64,000 nucleotides of DNA. Origin: Phycisphaeraceae bacterium (GTDB lineage Bacteria > Planctomycetota > Phycisphaerae > Phycisphaerales > UBA1924). Positions 53,543 through 62,257 of the stretch are shown piece by piece; the stretch's first letter is position 1; each line of letters opens with the position of its first letter. Where the stretch lies: positions 682,001 through 746,000 of the forward strand of contig JAHBXI010000002.1 of NCBI GenBank assembly GCA_019636515.1, in the 5' to 3' direction. The notes under the pieces are model-generated. The model had not been told where the DNA came from, ran no database searches, and saw nothing but the letters and a program-made list of their open reading frames with translations. A program made the position numbers and the translations under genes.

Positions 53543-54223
53543 ATGGTTCTCTCGCACCGCCTGGCCGTTGTGTCGGTCGCCGCCGCCATTGCCCTCGCGG
53601 GCGGCGCGATCATGGCCGCCGCCCCGGCTTCCGCGGCCCGGCCCCCGGAGTCCGCGGCCCAGCCCCCGGCTTCCGTGGCCAGGTCCGACCAGCGCCTCGC
53701 CACCGTCAACATGTTCCATATCGTCGAGAAAATGGTCCAGAGCGAACGCTACCGCCCCGCCCGAGAGACCATGATGAAGGAGTTCCAGACCCGCCTCGAA
53801 GCGGCCAAGCGCGAGATCGAGTCGCTCTACAACGAGATCATGCAGGCCGGACAGGATTCCGACAAGGGACGCGCCCTGATCCCGCAGTTCCAGACCAGGC
53901 AGCGCGAAGCCCAGCAACTCGAGGAAGAACTCCAGGTCCGCGCCGGGGAATTCAATACCCAGCAACTCGCCGAGGCCTACCGCCTCGCCACCGAGACCGT
54001 CGCCATGCTCGCCAAGCAGGGCGGGTACACCCACGTCCTCTCCACGCGCGGCGTCGCCTCCGAGCCCATCCGGGGCACCAACGTCGCCGCCGCCGTCCAG
54101 GAGATCATGGCACGACCCGTCGTTGTCTTCCCCGAGGCCGACGACCTCACCGAACGCGCCATCACCGAACTCCAACTCACCGGCGTCACCACCGACGAGG
54201 GACACGCCGAAGACAGCCGCTGA
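53543..54223 (+). CDS. OmpH/Skp-family periplasmic protein
   Basis: A 226-residue exported protein similar to the Skp/OmpH chaperones that escort outer-membrane proteins. Signal peptide: residues 1-32 (LAVVSVAAAIALAGGAIMAA, cleavage after ASA). After a Pro/Ala stretch the typical opening RLATVNMFHIVEKMVQSERY is seen near residue 53, then a long coiled coil (about 70-150; FQTRLEAAKREIESLYNEIM and QREAQQLEEELQVRAGEFNT). The C-terminal strand region has GGYTHVLSTRGVAS. AGAGGAG about eight bases before the ATG is the ribosome site. cinA follows by 67 bases, with its own -10 hexamer. Confidence 0.83.
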   Translation: MVLSHRLAVVSVAAAIALAGGAIMAAAPASAARPPESAAQPPASVARSDQRLATVNMFHIVEKMVQSERYRPARETMMKEFQTRLEAAKREIESLYNEIMQAGQDSDKGRALIPQFQTRQREAQQLEEELQVRAGEFNTQQLAEAYRLATETVAMLAKQGGYTHVLSTRGVASEPIRGTNVAAAVQEIMARPVVVFPEADDLTERAITELQLTGVTTDEGHAEDSR

Positions 54224-54278
54224 CCGGGACGGCCAACGCGAGCGAGAGCCCCCACGCCCAGGGGCACGGCAGGCCGGC

Positions 54279-54284
54279 TACCGT
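54279..54284 (+). promoter_or_regulatory. -10-like hexamer of cinA
   Basis: TACCGT, six bases before the ATG at 54291. Confidence 0.4.
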
Positions 54285-54290
54285 GCGCCC

Positions 54291-55676
54291 ATGACCCGGA
54301 CGCACCGGCGAGTCGTCGTTGTTTCACTGGGCGATGAACTGACCCTGGGACAGTCGCTCGATACCAACACGCGCTGGCTCTCCGAGCGGCTCGTCGCGGC
54401 GGGCATCATTCCCGTCGAGCACCTCACCCTTCCCGACGACCGGCACGCCATCGCCGACGCCATCCGCCGATCCGCCGAGCGTGCCGACCTGATCGTCTGC
54501 ACCGGGGGGCTGGGGCCAACCGCCGACGACCTGACGCGTGACGCCCTCGCCGACGTCACCGGAGACCCCCTCGTTGAGGATCCCGATTCGCTCGAAGCGA
54601 TCCGGTCGTGGTTCAGTTCCCGCGGCCGTGCCATGCTCCCGGCCAACGCCGTCCAGGCCCGGAGACCCTCCAGGGCCACGGCCCTGCCGAATCGCCACGG
54701 CACCGCCCCCGGAATCCTGGCCCGCGTCCCCTCCCGCGACGGCCCCGTCGAGTGCTTTTGTCTCCCCGGCCCTCCCTCCGAGATGGCCCCGATGTTCGAG
54801 GAATCCGTCGCTCCGCGCCTGCGTCCTCCGGCCGGCGCCCGCATCATCACCCGCGCCCTGCACGTCATCGGCCTGGGTGAATCGCAGGTCGCCGACCGCC
54901 TGGGAGACCTGATGCGCCGAGACGCCCGCGTCCTGGTCGGAACCACCGCCTCGCGCGGCATCGTCACCGTCCGCGTTCGTCACGAGACGCACGAGCAGGC
55001 AGGCGGCGAGGACGCCCCGGATACCGCGGTCGAACGTGTCGAATCGGCCATGCGCCATGCCCTCGCCGGGCACATCCTCTACGAGGGGCACGAGTCACCC
55101 CGGGAGCGGCTCGTCGCCGAATTGCAGCGCCGGCGCCTCACGCTCGCCGTGGTCGAGTCGTGTACCGGCGGCATGCTCGGCGCCGAGATCACCGCCGTCC
55201 CAGGGTCGTCGGAGGTCTTCGCGGGAGGCTGGATCACCTACTCCAACGACCTCAAGGCCCGCCTCGTCGGCGTGCCCGTTCGGATGCTCGCCCAAGAGGG
55301 GGCGGTCAGCGCCCCGACCGCCGCGGCGATGGCCCTCGGCGGACTCGAACGCTCCGGGGCCTCACGGTGCCTGGCGATCACCGGCATCGCCGGCCCGTCG
55401 GGCGGTGACCAGGCCAGGCCCGTCGGCACCGTGTTCATTGCCCTGGCGGTCGCGGGGGATGTTGATGCGGACGCCGCGGGGGCGGTCGACGGCGGCGGTG
55501 GCCAACGCGGTGGGGGGCCGTCCCCGCCGCGGGTCGATGTTCGGCGGTTTTGGTTCATCGGCTCGCGAGAGACGATCCGGCAATGGACCGTCAACGCCGC
55601 GCTGGTCATGGGGATCGCCGCCTCCCGGGGCGAACCGGCGCCCGCGATGCTCCGGGAAACCAGGATCCCATCCTGA
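54291..55676 (+). CDS. cinA: CinA-family nicotinamide-nucleotide amidohydrolase
   Basis: Two-domain protein of NAD recycling, 461 residues. The N-terminal molybdopterin-binding-like domain (1-175) has VVSLGDELTLGQSLDTNTRW and VCTGGLGPTADDLTRDALAD; in other bacteria it has ADP-ribose pyrophosphatase activity. The C-terminal PncC-like domain (about 280-455) deamidates NMN: LAVVESCTGGMLGAEITAVP with the catalytic Ser, then GWITYSNDLKARLVGVP and AITGIAGPSGGDQARPVGTV. A Gly/Asp-rich insert of about 25 residues sits near 390-415, before VRRFWFIGSRETIRQ. TACCGT six bases upstream supports the ATG. Confidence 0.93.
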   Translation: MTRTHRRVVVVSLGDELTLGQSLDTNTRWLSERLVAAGIIPVEHLTLPDDRHAIADAIRRSAERADLIVCTGGLGPTADDLTRDALADVTGDPLVEDPDSLEAIRSWFSSRGRAMLPANAVQARRPSRATALPNRHGTAPGILARVPSRDGPVECFCLPGPPSEMAPMFEESVAPRLRPPAGARIITRALHVIGLGESQVADRLGDLMRRDARVLVGTTASRGIVTVRVRHETHEQAGGEDAPDTAVERVESAMRHALAGHILYEGHESPRERLVAELQRRRLTLAVVESCTGGMLGAEITAVPGSSEVFAGGWITYSNDLKARLVGVPVRMLAQEGAVSAPTAAAMALGGLERSGASRCLAITGIAGPSGGDQARPVGTVFIALAVAGDVDADAAGAVDGGGGQRGGGPSPPRVDVRRFWFIGSRETIRQWTVNAALVMGIAASRGEPAPAMLRETRIPS

Positions 55677-55849
55677 GTTCGTCCGCCGCACGATGGCCCG
55701 GTGAGGTCGTCCGGGGGTGGAGCGGTTCACCCCGGGGGGACCGCCTGCTCCGGCTCGGGCCGCGGCGCGGCCGATCCGCCGGGAGGCACGGCTCACGTGC
55801 AACATCCCACGAGCCACATACTCGTGACCGCCATCAACTCATGTCGGTC

Positions 55850-55890
55850 ATTCAAAGGCGTGGGTTATTCAAAGGCGTGGGCTATTCAAA
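55850..55890. repeat. 17-bp tandem repeat
   Basis: ATTCAAAGGCGTGGGTT, a one-base variant of it, and a partial third copy, directly beyond the terminator of the 55958 gene. Together with the terminator this is the main content of the 281-base gap after cinA. Confidence 0.85.
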
Positions 55891-55921
55891 AACAACCGCC
55901 CGCGCCTTTCGACGCGGGCGG
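55887..55921 (-). terminator. terminator of the 55958 gene
   Basis: On the minus strand CCGCCCGCG/CGCGGGCGG form a 9-pair stem around an 8-base loop (55896-55921), followed by TTGTTTTTG. Confidence 0.85.
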
Positions 55922-55957
55922 GTTGAACGTTGAGAAACGTTTCAGGCCGGGGTGCGA

Positions 55958-56893
55958 TCAGCAGCCGGCGTTCTCGAAGGCGTTGACGAAGGCGATAAAG
56001 TCCTCGCCGTCGGTGAAGCCCGAGCCGTCGAAGTCCTCATCGCACTCTTCGAGGGCGATGCCGAAGCAGAGGTTGGCCGCGAAGTTGCCGCCACCGTAGT
56101 AGTAGAGCCACTCGTTGCCGTTGAAGACGCCGTCGCCGCTGGCATCGTACAGGAACAGGTCCTGCGAGTCGCCGAGGTAGTTCTGGCCGTCGCCGAGGTT
56201 GGCCGCGCCGTCACCGTTGTAGACGGTCAGGCCGTCGAAGTCGGTGATGGGGAAGCCGCCCGAGCCGGTCAGGGAGATCCAGTGCTCGTGAACCAGGAGG
56301 TTACGCGAGACCGGGATGCCCAGCGCGAGGGAGAGGCCCGAAGCGCCCCAGAAGAAAACGTTCGGGAAGGCGTCGGTGGGCAGGTCGGCGAAGTAGAAAC
56401 CGCCGATGAACGAGCCCTGGGTGAGGTCGGGACCGTTCGCCCAGGTGGCGAGGTGGTCGTAGAAGATGTGGTAATCATCGACATCGGTCACAAAGTTGTG
56501 GCCCGTGCCCCACACGAGTTCTTCGATGTAGCCGACGAGGCGGTCACCGTAGATGCCGCGGCCGCTGCGGGCGCGGTCGAGGGTCACGTAGTCACCGGCG
56601 TGGGGAGCGCCACCGGCGAACAGGAAGTCGGCGTTGGTCACGCCGTCGTTGCGATCAACAACGCCGCCGTTGGGGCCGGTGCTGATGCCCAGGGGAAGGT
56701 TGTCGTACGCGTACTTGACCGAGGTACGGGTGCCGTACTGGCTGATCGTGCCGTCCTGGATGTTGATCCAGCCCTTGAACTCGTAGTTCTGGACGGGGCC
56801 AACGGGCTGAAGGGCGATGCGCTCGCCCGCGCTGGCGGCCGAAGCGGCCAGACCAACAACCATCGCCAACTTGATGCAGTTAGAGAACTTCAT
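55958..56893 (-). CDS. secreted protein with DFDGSGF tail
   Basis: A 311-residue exported protein of unknown function. The signal peptide is MKFSNCIKLAMVVGLAASAA, cleavage near SAG (residue 22). The mature part is rich in Gly, Asp, Asn and aromatic residues (GQNYLGDSQDLFLYDASGDG, WLYYYGGGNF) and looks like a beta-sandwich, perhaps carbohydrate- or surface-binding. It ends with one calcium-loop repeat, CDEDFDGSGFTDGEDFIAF, and the terminal NAFENAGC. The same ending is on the 48397 gene product. GAGGAG six bases before the ATG, an AT-rich leader and a strong terminator suggest a well-expressed single gene. Confidence 0.82.
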   Translation of the reverse strand: MKFSNCIKLAMVVGLAASAASAGERIALQPVGPVQNYEFKGWINIQDGTISQYGTRTSVKYAYDNLPLGISTGPNGGVVDRNDGVTNADFLFAGGAPHAGDYVTLDRARSGRGIYGDRLVGYIEELVWGTGHNFVTDVDDYHIFYDHLATWANGPDLTQGSFIGGFYFADLPTDAFPNVFFWGASGLSLALGIPVSRNLLVHEHWISLTGSGGFPITDFDGLTVYNGDGAANLGDGQNYLGDSQDLFLYDASGDGVFNGNEWLYYYGGGNFAANLCFGIALEECDEDFDGSGFTDGEDFIAFVNAFENAGC

Positions 56894-57189
56894 CGAACAC
56901 TCCTCATTGAAAAAGAAAAACCACTCTCCGATTCAGACCCCTTCGGGGGCCTTTGACCAATACACACGATTCTACAACAGAAAACGCTTCAGAACTTTTT
57001 TACGACGCCGACCTGTCGGATCGACGACGCTTCTCTTGACATGGATGCGAAAACGGTGTTGCCGGATTCTCAAGGCACGGTCCATGATGCCGGCAAGCGG
57101 CCACGGCACGACAGACACATCCGAAACAGTCTTACGAAACGCCTTTACAAACCAAACTGTACGCGAACAATCAATCTCTCCGATCTTTC

Positions 57190-57209
57190 CACCCCGGGAA
57201 CCCGGGGTG
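57190..57209. repeat. inverted repeat, possible operator
   Basis: Perfect 9-base arms CACCCCGGG and CCCGGGGTG around AA. The A-run on its right is not in the right place to make it a terminator for either strand. Confidence 0.6.
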
Positions 57210-57440
57210 AAAAAACTCCATTCAGGTGCCGTTCACGGTTTGGCCTTCGGCGCAGGGCCTCGGGATAAACCTTGATGCACGCTCTCCCGATTGTACATGA
57301 AGCCGTCGCCGTTGCAAGGGTCATTTCATTGAAAAACAACGTTCATGCGATTTTTCTTTGTCCGTGGTGTCCGCCCATTGGCCCGGATTTTCCTTGACTT
57401 CTGGCCCGCATCTTGCCCATTTTCGCATCCGAAGCCATCC

Positions 57441-57480
57441 CGGCCAACTCCCGGCCAACTCACGGCCAACTCGCGGCCAG
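57441..57480. repeat. 11-bp tandem repeats
   Basis: CGGCCAACTC plus one variable base, three full copies and a partial fourth, beyond the 3' end of carA. Confidence 0.85.
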
Positions 57481-57537
57481 CGCCCGGCCACCCGCGGGAC
57501 GCTCCGCGACGCCTGGACGGGTCATGGAATCGCACGC

Positions 57538-58764
57538 TCAGGGCCGGGTCGTGCCGGAAGACCCCGCCCCGGCCCGTGGTTCTCGCCGGGCCGATGCCAT
57601 CGACGCGATGAACGCATCAAACAAGTATCCCGCATCGTGCGGGCCGGGAGATGCTTCGGGGTGGTGCTGCACGCAGAAGACCGGTCGATCACGCAATCGG
57701 AATCCCGCGAGCGTTCCATCGTTGAGGTGGACATGCGTTGGGATCCCGCCCGCGGCCACCACCGATTCGGTGTCGATCGCAAAGCCGTGGTTCTGGCTTG
57801 TGATCTCGACCCTCCCGGTCTCGGCGTGCCGCACCGGCTGGTTGATCCCGCGATGCCCGAACTTCAACTTGTACGCCTTGCCCCCGACCGCAAGCCCGAT
57901 CAACTGATGCCCAAGGCAGATGCCGAACATCGGGATCGGGGGATATTGGGGGGCCAGGAGCGTGCTCAGCGTCTTGATCACGTCGCTCACGGCCTGCGGA
58001 TCGCCCGGGCCGTTCGAGATGAACACCCCGTCGATCTCCCCGGCGTCGTACAAACGCCGGATCTCCTCCGCGCCCGTTGAGTGCGGGGCCAGCGTCACCC
58101 GGCATCCGCGGTCGGTCAGGTTCCGCAGGATGTTCGCCTTGGCGCCGCAGTCCAGCGCCAGCACCCGCGGGCCGCCGTTGCCCTGGGCACGTTCCGACCA
58201 GGTCCAGTCGCCCAGGTCCTGGTCCCAGGCGCGGCGTGCCGAGCACCCGACCATGCCGACGAGGTTCTGCCCGGTCATGCCCGGGGCCGAGCGGGCCAAT
58301 TCGACCAGGCGATCGTCGGAAAGATCGCTCCGGTCGGTCAGGACGCCCATCAGGACCCCGGCCGACCGCAGGCGAAGGGTCAGGGCCCGGGTGTCGATCC
58401 CGCTGATTCCCAGCACCCCGTGACGGCCGAGATACGAAGCCAGGTCTTCCTGGGCCCGGTAGTTGGAGTGCCGGCGGGCCAGTTCACGCACGACCAGGCC
58501 GGCGACCTGGATTTTCGGGGACTCTTCGTCCTCCCGGTTGACCCCGGTGTTGCCGATCATCGGGAACGTCGCGACCAGGATCTGCCCGGTGTACGAGGGA
58601 TCCGTGATGGACTCCTGGTAGCCGGACATCGCGGTGTTGAACACGACCTCCGCGACCGAGACGATTCCCCGGCCGACGGCGCCGAACGCCGGTCCCGAGA
58701 CAACCGTTCCATCGGCCAGGGCCAGTCGGGCTTCAAGCCCGGGCGACGCGTCATGGGTGGGCAT
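57538..58764 (-). CDS. carA: carbamoyl-phosphate synthase small subunit
   Basis: Glutaminase subunit that feeds ammonia to CarB for carbamoyl phosphate, used for pyrimidines and arginine. The 408-residue protein has the N-terminal CPSase domain (LEARLALADGTVVSGPAFGA, then VVFNTAMSGYQESITDPSYT) and a C-terminal class I glutaminase: VLALDCGAKANILRNL near 205, the nucleophile Cys in FGICLGHQLIGLAVGG near 280, and the catalytic His/Glu in VQHHPEASPGPHDAGY near 365. carB is not in the window. The ATG at 58764 lies only 17 bases from the divergent priA start; TAGACT six bases upstream is its presumed -10. Confidence 0.96.
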   Translation of the reverse strand: MPTHDASPGLEARLALADGTVVSGPAFGAVGRGIVSVAEVVFNTAMSGYQESITDPSYTGQILVATFPMIGNTGVNREDEESPKIQVAGLVVRELARRHSNYRAQEDLASYLGRHGVLGISGIDTRALTLRLRSAGVLMGVLTDRSDLSDDRLVELARSAPGMTGQNLVGMVGCSARRAWDQDLGDWTWSERAQGNGGPRVLALDCGAKANILRNLTDRGCRVTLAPHSTGAEEIRRLYDAGEIDGVFISNGPGDPQAVSDVIKTLSTLLAPQYPPIPMFGICLGHQLIGLAVGGKAYKLKFGHRGINQPVRHAETGRVEITSQNHGFAIDTESVVAAGGIPTHVHLNDGTLAGFRLRDRPVFCVQHHPEASPGPHDAGYLFDAFIASMASARREPRAGAGSSGTTRP

Positions 58765-58767
58765 CGA

Positions 58768-58776
58768 TAGAGTCTA
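58768..58776. promoter_or_regulatory. overlapping divergent -10 hexamers of carA and priA
   Basis: The nine bases TAGAGTCTA contain TAGAGT on the plus strand (eight bases before the priA GTG) and TAGACT on the minus strand (six bases before the carA ATG). Confidence 0.45.
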
Positions 58777-58781
58777 GTCGC

Positions 58782-61247
58782 GTGGATCTCGCCGACGACC
58801 AATCCCCGACGCTCTTTGGGCCGACCAGGCGGCGGGCATCCCCCCGATCCGCCCCCGGAGAAGGATCCGCGGGCACCCTGGGAGGCGTTCCCCAATCCCG
58901 CGGGCCGCTGGTGCGCGTGGTGGTCGAACGGGGAATCGACGATCCCGCGCTGGCCGATGGCCTGACGTACCGCGCGATCGACGACCGGGTGCAAGTCGGT
59001 GATCGCGTCACGGTGCCGCTTGGCCGCGGCGCCAAGGCCACGGGGGGGATCGTCGTCGCGATCGAGCCGGGGGAGGCTCCTGCGGGCGTGCGCCTCAAGA
59101 ACGTGATCGAACGTTCCGAGTCACGGCTGTTGCCGTCCTTGATTGAATTGGCCCGCTGGATGTCCCGCTACTACGCCTGTCCCCTGGGCATGGTCCTTTC
59201 GACGATGGTTCCCGCGGCCGTGAAGCACGGCGTCGGGCGGCGGACGGAGCGGCTCGTGGCGCGGGCGGAGGGGGACGGGTTGCCGCCCGTCGATGGGCTG
59301 GCCCCGTCGGCCCGGCGAGTTTGGGAGAAGATCCTCGCCCTCGGGCAGGGGGTGCTCCCGCTCCACCGGCGTGAACTCCTTCGGCGGATCGGTGAGCCCG
59401 ATGCCCGCGGCCTCAACGCGCTGGTTCGGGCCGGGGCGATGGTCGAGGTGGCTCGATCCGTGGTCCGATCGGCGGAGGCGTTCTGGCGGTCGGCCGATGA
59501 GCCCGCGCCGCCCGATGGGCCGTCGTCGGTCGTTTCCCGGGGAGGGCTCGACGCGATGCCGGAACCGACTTGCGACCAGGTCCGTTGCGTCGAGGGGATC
59601 TCGGCCCGCCTGGGAGAGTTCGGCGTCCACGTCCTGCGCGGCGTGACCGGCTCTGGGAAGACGGAGGTGTACCTCCGCCTGATCGACCGCGTCCGGTCGT
59701 CGGGGCGCAGCGCGGTCGTGCTTGTCCCCGAGATCTCGCTGACGCCGCAGACGGTTCGACGATTCGAGGCGAGGTTCGGTTCGTCGGGCGTGGCCGTGCT
59801 GCACTCGGGGCTCTCGTCGGCGCAGCGTCACCGCCACTGGCTCGATGCGGCGACGGGGCGGGCGAGGATCGTGGTCGGGGCGCGGTCGGCGGTCTTCGCC
59901 CCCGTCGAGCAACTCGGGCTGGTGATCGTTGACGAGGAGCACGACACTTCGTACAAGCAGGACCAGGCGCCGCGGTACAACGGGCGCGACGTGGCCGTCA
60001 AGCGGGCCCAGGTCGAAGGGTGTCCCGTGGTGCTCGGGTCCGCCACGCCCTCGCTCGAAAGTTGGAACAACGTCCGCACGGGGCGGGCGTGCCTCTGGGA
60101 ACTCCCACACCGCGTCGGGGGTGGGACGCTCCCGGAGGTCACGGTCGCCGACCTGTCCGAGGAAAACCGCGCGCGGGCGCGTGAATCGGGGAACAAGCCG
60201 TCGGCGGGCGGGCCGGCGCTGCGGGCGATCGGTCCGACCCTTGAGCACGCCATCGACGGCACGCTGAACGACGGGGGGCAGGTGATCCTGCTGCTGAATC
60301 GACGCGGGTTTGCCAATTACATATGCTGCCCGAGCCGTGTCTGCGGGTGGCTCCTGGTGTGCGACCAGTGCGAGGCGGCGATGGTCCTGCACCGCGACGC
60401 GAGGCTGCCGCGGGGGGGGGTCGTCGTCTGCCACCACTGCCAGAGCGAGCAGCGCGTCCCCCCGGCGTGCCCGGCGTGCGGTCGCCCGCCCCTGGCGCTG
60501 GGCGTGGGGACCCAGCGGGTCGAGGAAGAACTGGTCGAGCGGTTCGGCGCCTCGCACGGCCTGGCCCTGGGAGATTCACTCGCCAGGGTTGATTCGGACA
60601 CGATGCGGTCGGCACGGGATTACTTCGAGACGCTCGGGCGCTTTGGTCGTGGCCAGGTGCGGCTGATGGTCGGCACGCAGATGATCTCCAAGGGCCTCGA
60701 TTTCCCGAACGTCCGCCTGGTCGGCGTCGTGAACGCCGACACCGCCATCTGGATGCCCGACTTTCGCGCGTGGGAGCGGACCTTCCAACTTGTCAGCCAG
60801 GTGGCCGGGCGTGCCGGTCGAGGGCGAGAGCCCGGCCGCGTCATCGTCCAGACGGCCTGCCCGCACAACCCCGCCATCCGCCTGGCGGCGCGGCACGATT
60901 ACGTCACCTTCGCCGATGCCGAACTGGCCATCCGCCGTGAAGGGGGCCTTCCCCCATCGACCCGCATGGCCCGCATCGTCTGCCGCGACGAGGACGACGC
61001 CAGGGCCCAGGCCGCCGCCCAGCGCATCGGCGACCAGGCGCGTCGGGAGGCCTCCGGGGCCGTGGATGTCGACGGACCCAGGCGCTGCGTTCTGGGCCGA
61101 TTGAGCGGCCAGCACCGCCACGCCGTTGAACTCACCGCCCGCCGTGCGTCGGACATCCAGCGTGTCCTGTGGGCGCTGCGCACCACGAAGTCCGTGGTCT
61201 CCGACGCCGCCACCGCCGTGGACGTGGATCCCATCTCGTTCCTCTGA
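58782..61247 (+). CDS. priA: primosomal helicase PriA
   Basis: Replication-restart helicase, 821 residues against about 730 in E. coli. The N-terminal DNA-binding domain starts after a disordered head (about residue 44, VRVVVERGIDDPALADGLTY). The helicase core has Walker A GVTGSGKTEVYLRL near 290, DEEH box VIVDEEHDTSYKQDQAPRYN near 385 and LGSATPSLESW; the C-terminal half has VGTQMISKGLDFPNV and QVAGRAGRGREPGR. Zinc-binding Cys pairs lie near 510-565 (CCPSRVC, CDQC, CHHC, CPAC). The start is GTG at 58782 by the -10 pattern; GTG at 58911 would drop the head. Confidence 0.95.
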   Translation: MDLADDQSPTLFGPTRRRASPRSAPGEGSAGTLGGVPQSRGPLVRVVVERGIDDPALADGLTYRAIDDRVQVGDRVTVPLGRGAKATGGIVVAIEPGEAPAGVRLKNVIERSESRLLPSLIELARWMSRYYACPLGMVLSTMVPAAVKHGVGRRTERLVARAEGDGLPPVDGLAPSARRVWEKILALGQGVLPLHRRELLRRIGEPDARGLNALVRAGAMVEVARSVVRSAEAFWRSADEPAPPDGPSSVVSRGGLDAMPEPTCDQVRCVEGISARLGEFGVHVLRGVTGSGKTEVYLRLIDRVRSSGRSAVVLVPEISLTPQTVRRFEARFGSSGVAVLHSGLSSAQRHRHWLDAATGRARIVVGARSAVFAPVEQLGLVIVDEEHDTSYKQDQAPRYNGRDVAVKRAQVEGCPVVLGSATPSLESWNNVRTGRACLWELPHRVGGGTLPEVTVADLSEENRARARESGNKPSAGGPALRAIGPTLEHAIDGTLNDGGQVILLLNRRGFANYICCPSRVCGWLLVCDQCEAAMVLHRDARLPRGGVVVCHHCQSEQRVPPACPACGRPPLALGVGTQRVEEELVERFGASHGLALGDSLARVDSDTMRSARDYFETLGRFGRGQVRLMVGTQMISKGLDFPNVRLVGVVNADTAIWMPDFRAWERTFQLVSQVAGRAGRGREPGRVIVQTACPHNPAIRLAARHDYVTFADAELAIRREGGLPPSTRMARIVCRDEDDARAQAAAQRIGDQARREASGAVDVDGPRRCVLGRLSGQHRHAVELTARRASDIQRVLWALRTTKSVVSDAATAVDVDPISFL

Positions 61248-61270
61248 TGGGATCGGCCGGTCGTGACGCC

Positions 61271-61310
61271 CACGCCGCCCCGGCATCCCCCACGCCGCCC
61301 CGGCACCCCT
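61271..61310. repeat. 20-bp tandem duplication
   Basis: CACGCCGCCCCGGCAYCCCY twice, between priA and the aminotransferase gene. Confidence 0.85.
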
Positions 61311-61315
61311 ACGCT
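61310..61315 (+). promoter_or_regulatory. -10-like hexamer of the 61322 gene
   Basis: TACGCT, six bases before the GTG at 61322. It argues against the ATG at 61247 as start. Confidence 0.4.
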
Positions 61316-61321
61316 GGGTCC

Positions 61322-62221
61322 GTGATCGTCCACCTCAACGGCAGCCTGATCGAATCTCGCCTCGCGACCGTGAGCGTCTTCGACCGCGGCTTCCTCTTTG
61401 GCGATGGCCTTTACGAGGGCCTGCGGGCCTTCGGCGGTCGTGTGGTCGGGATGGATCGCCATGTCGAACGCCTCCGGGCGGGACTGGCCGAGGCCCGGAT
61501 TGACTGGGACGCGGCCCGTCTCAAGGACCTGACCGACGAACTCCTCGCCGCCAACGGGCTGCGCGACGCGTTCATTTACTGGCAGGTGACCCGAGGTACC
61601 CCTCCGCCGGGTTCCCCGTGGCGGGCGAGGGTCCCCGCGCACGGTTCGATCCCGACGATCCTGGGGTTCTGCTACGCCACGCCGACGGTTGATTCCCACC
61701 AGGCCCCGGCGCCGCGCCGCGTCATCACCGTGCGCGACACGCGCTGGCTTCGCGGCACGATGAAGTCCATCTCCCTCCTGGGCAGCGTGCTCGCGGCGAT
61801 CGAAGCCGCCGAGGCCGGTACCGACGACGCGATCCTGATCCGGGACGGAGTCGTGGCCGAGGGGACGTCGTCCAACGTCTTTGTCGCCCTGCGGGACGCC
61901 TCCGGCAGGCCGCGCCTCGCCACCCCCTCGATCCAGAGCGCCCCGATCCTGGCCGGGGTTACACGCGACATCCTGATCGATCGTGTCCCGTCCTGCGAGG
62001 TGCGGACCATCACGGCCGACGAACTCGCCGCCGCCGACGAGGTCATGCTCGTCGGGACGCTCACCATGGTTGCTTCCGTCGTCGAGATCGACCGCGTGCC
62101 CGTCGGGGACGGCGCCCCCGGACCCGCGGCGTCGATGCTCCTGGGGGTGCTCAGGGAGGTCATCGGGAGCGAACAATCCGCGACGCCGCTGGCGGGCGTC
62201 CTGGGGAGAGTGTCCGGCTGA
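61322..62221 (+). CDS. class IV PLP-dependent aminotransferase
   Basis: Fold-type IV enzyme of 299 residues, of the branched-chain / D-alanine aminotransferase / aminodeoxychorismate lyase group. Seen: VIVHLNGSLIESRLATVSVF, then DRGFLFGDGLYEGLRAFGG, the PLP Lys in TMKSISLLGSVLAAIEA near 143, and the phosphate/PLP contacts GTDDAILIRDGVVAEGTSSN then VFVAL. The N-terminus without an extra strand fits D-amino acid aminotransferase-like forms best; the exact substrate cannot be settled. Preferred start is GTG at 61322, because relatives start at this point (M-I-V-x-L-N-G) and TACGCT lies six bases upstream. murD follows by 36 bases. Confidence 0.85.
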   Translation: MIVHLNGSLIESRLATVSVFDRGFLFGDGLYEGLRAFGGRVVGMDRHVERLRAGLAEARIDWDAARLKDLTDELLAANGLRDAFIYWQVTRGTPPPGSPWRARVPAHGSIPTILGFCYATPTVDSHQAPAPRRVITVRDTRWLRGTMKSISLLGSVLAAIEAAEAGTDDAILIRDGVVAEGTSSNVFVALRDASGRPRLATPSIQSAPILAGVTRDILIDRVPSCEVRTITADELAAADEVMLVGTLTMVASVVEIDRVPVGDGAPGPAASMLLGVLREVIGSEQSATPLAGVLGRVSG

Positions 62222-62257
62222 TCTTCCGACGTGGCCCTTGCCCGGAGTCCCGCAGGC

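Larger units (their letters stand above)
56894..57537. other. 644-base gene-free region, AT-richer than its surroundings
   Basis: No frame looks coding. It holds the leader of the 55958 gene with a CCCC-TTCG-GGGG hairpin (56938-56949), a 9-base inverted repeat CACCCCGGG-AA-CCCGGGGTG (57190-57209), and 11-base tandem repeats at 57441. Several A/T-runs lie between 56950 and 57350; no promoter stands out. Confidence 0.6.

Noticed and set aside
57035..57040. TTGACA as a plus-strand -35 element
   Set aside because: No -10-like hexamer lies 15-19 bases downstream, and no gene follows on that strand.
61247..61321. ATG at 61247 overlapping the priA stop as start of the class IV aminotransferase
   Set aside because: The extra 25 residues are encoded by a 20-base tandem duplication and are not found in the family; TACGCT six bases before the GTG at 61322 fits the local promoter pattern.
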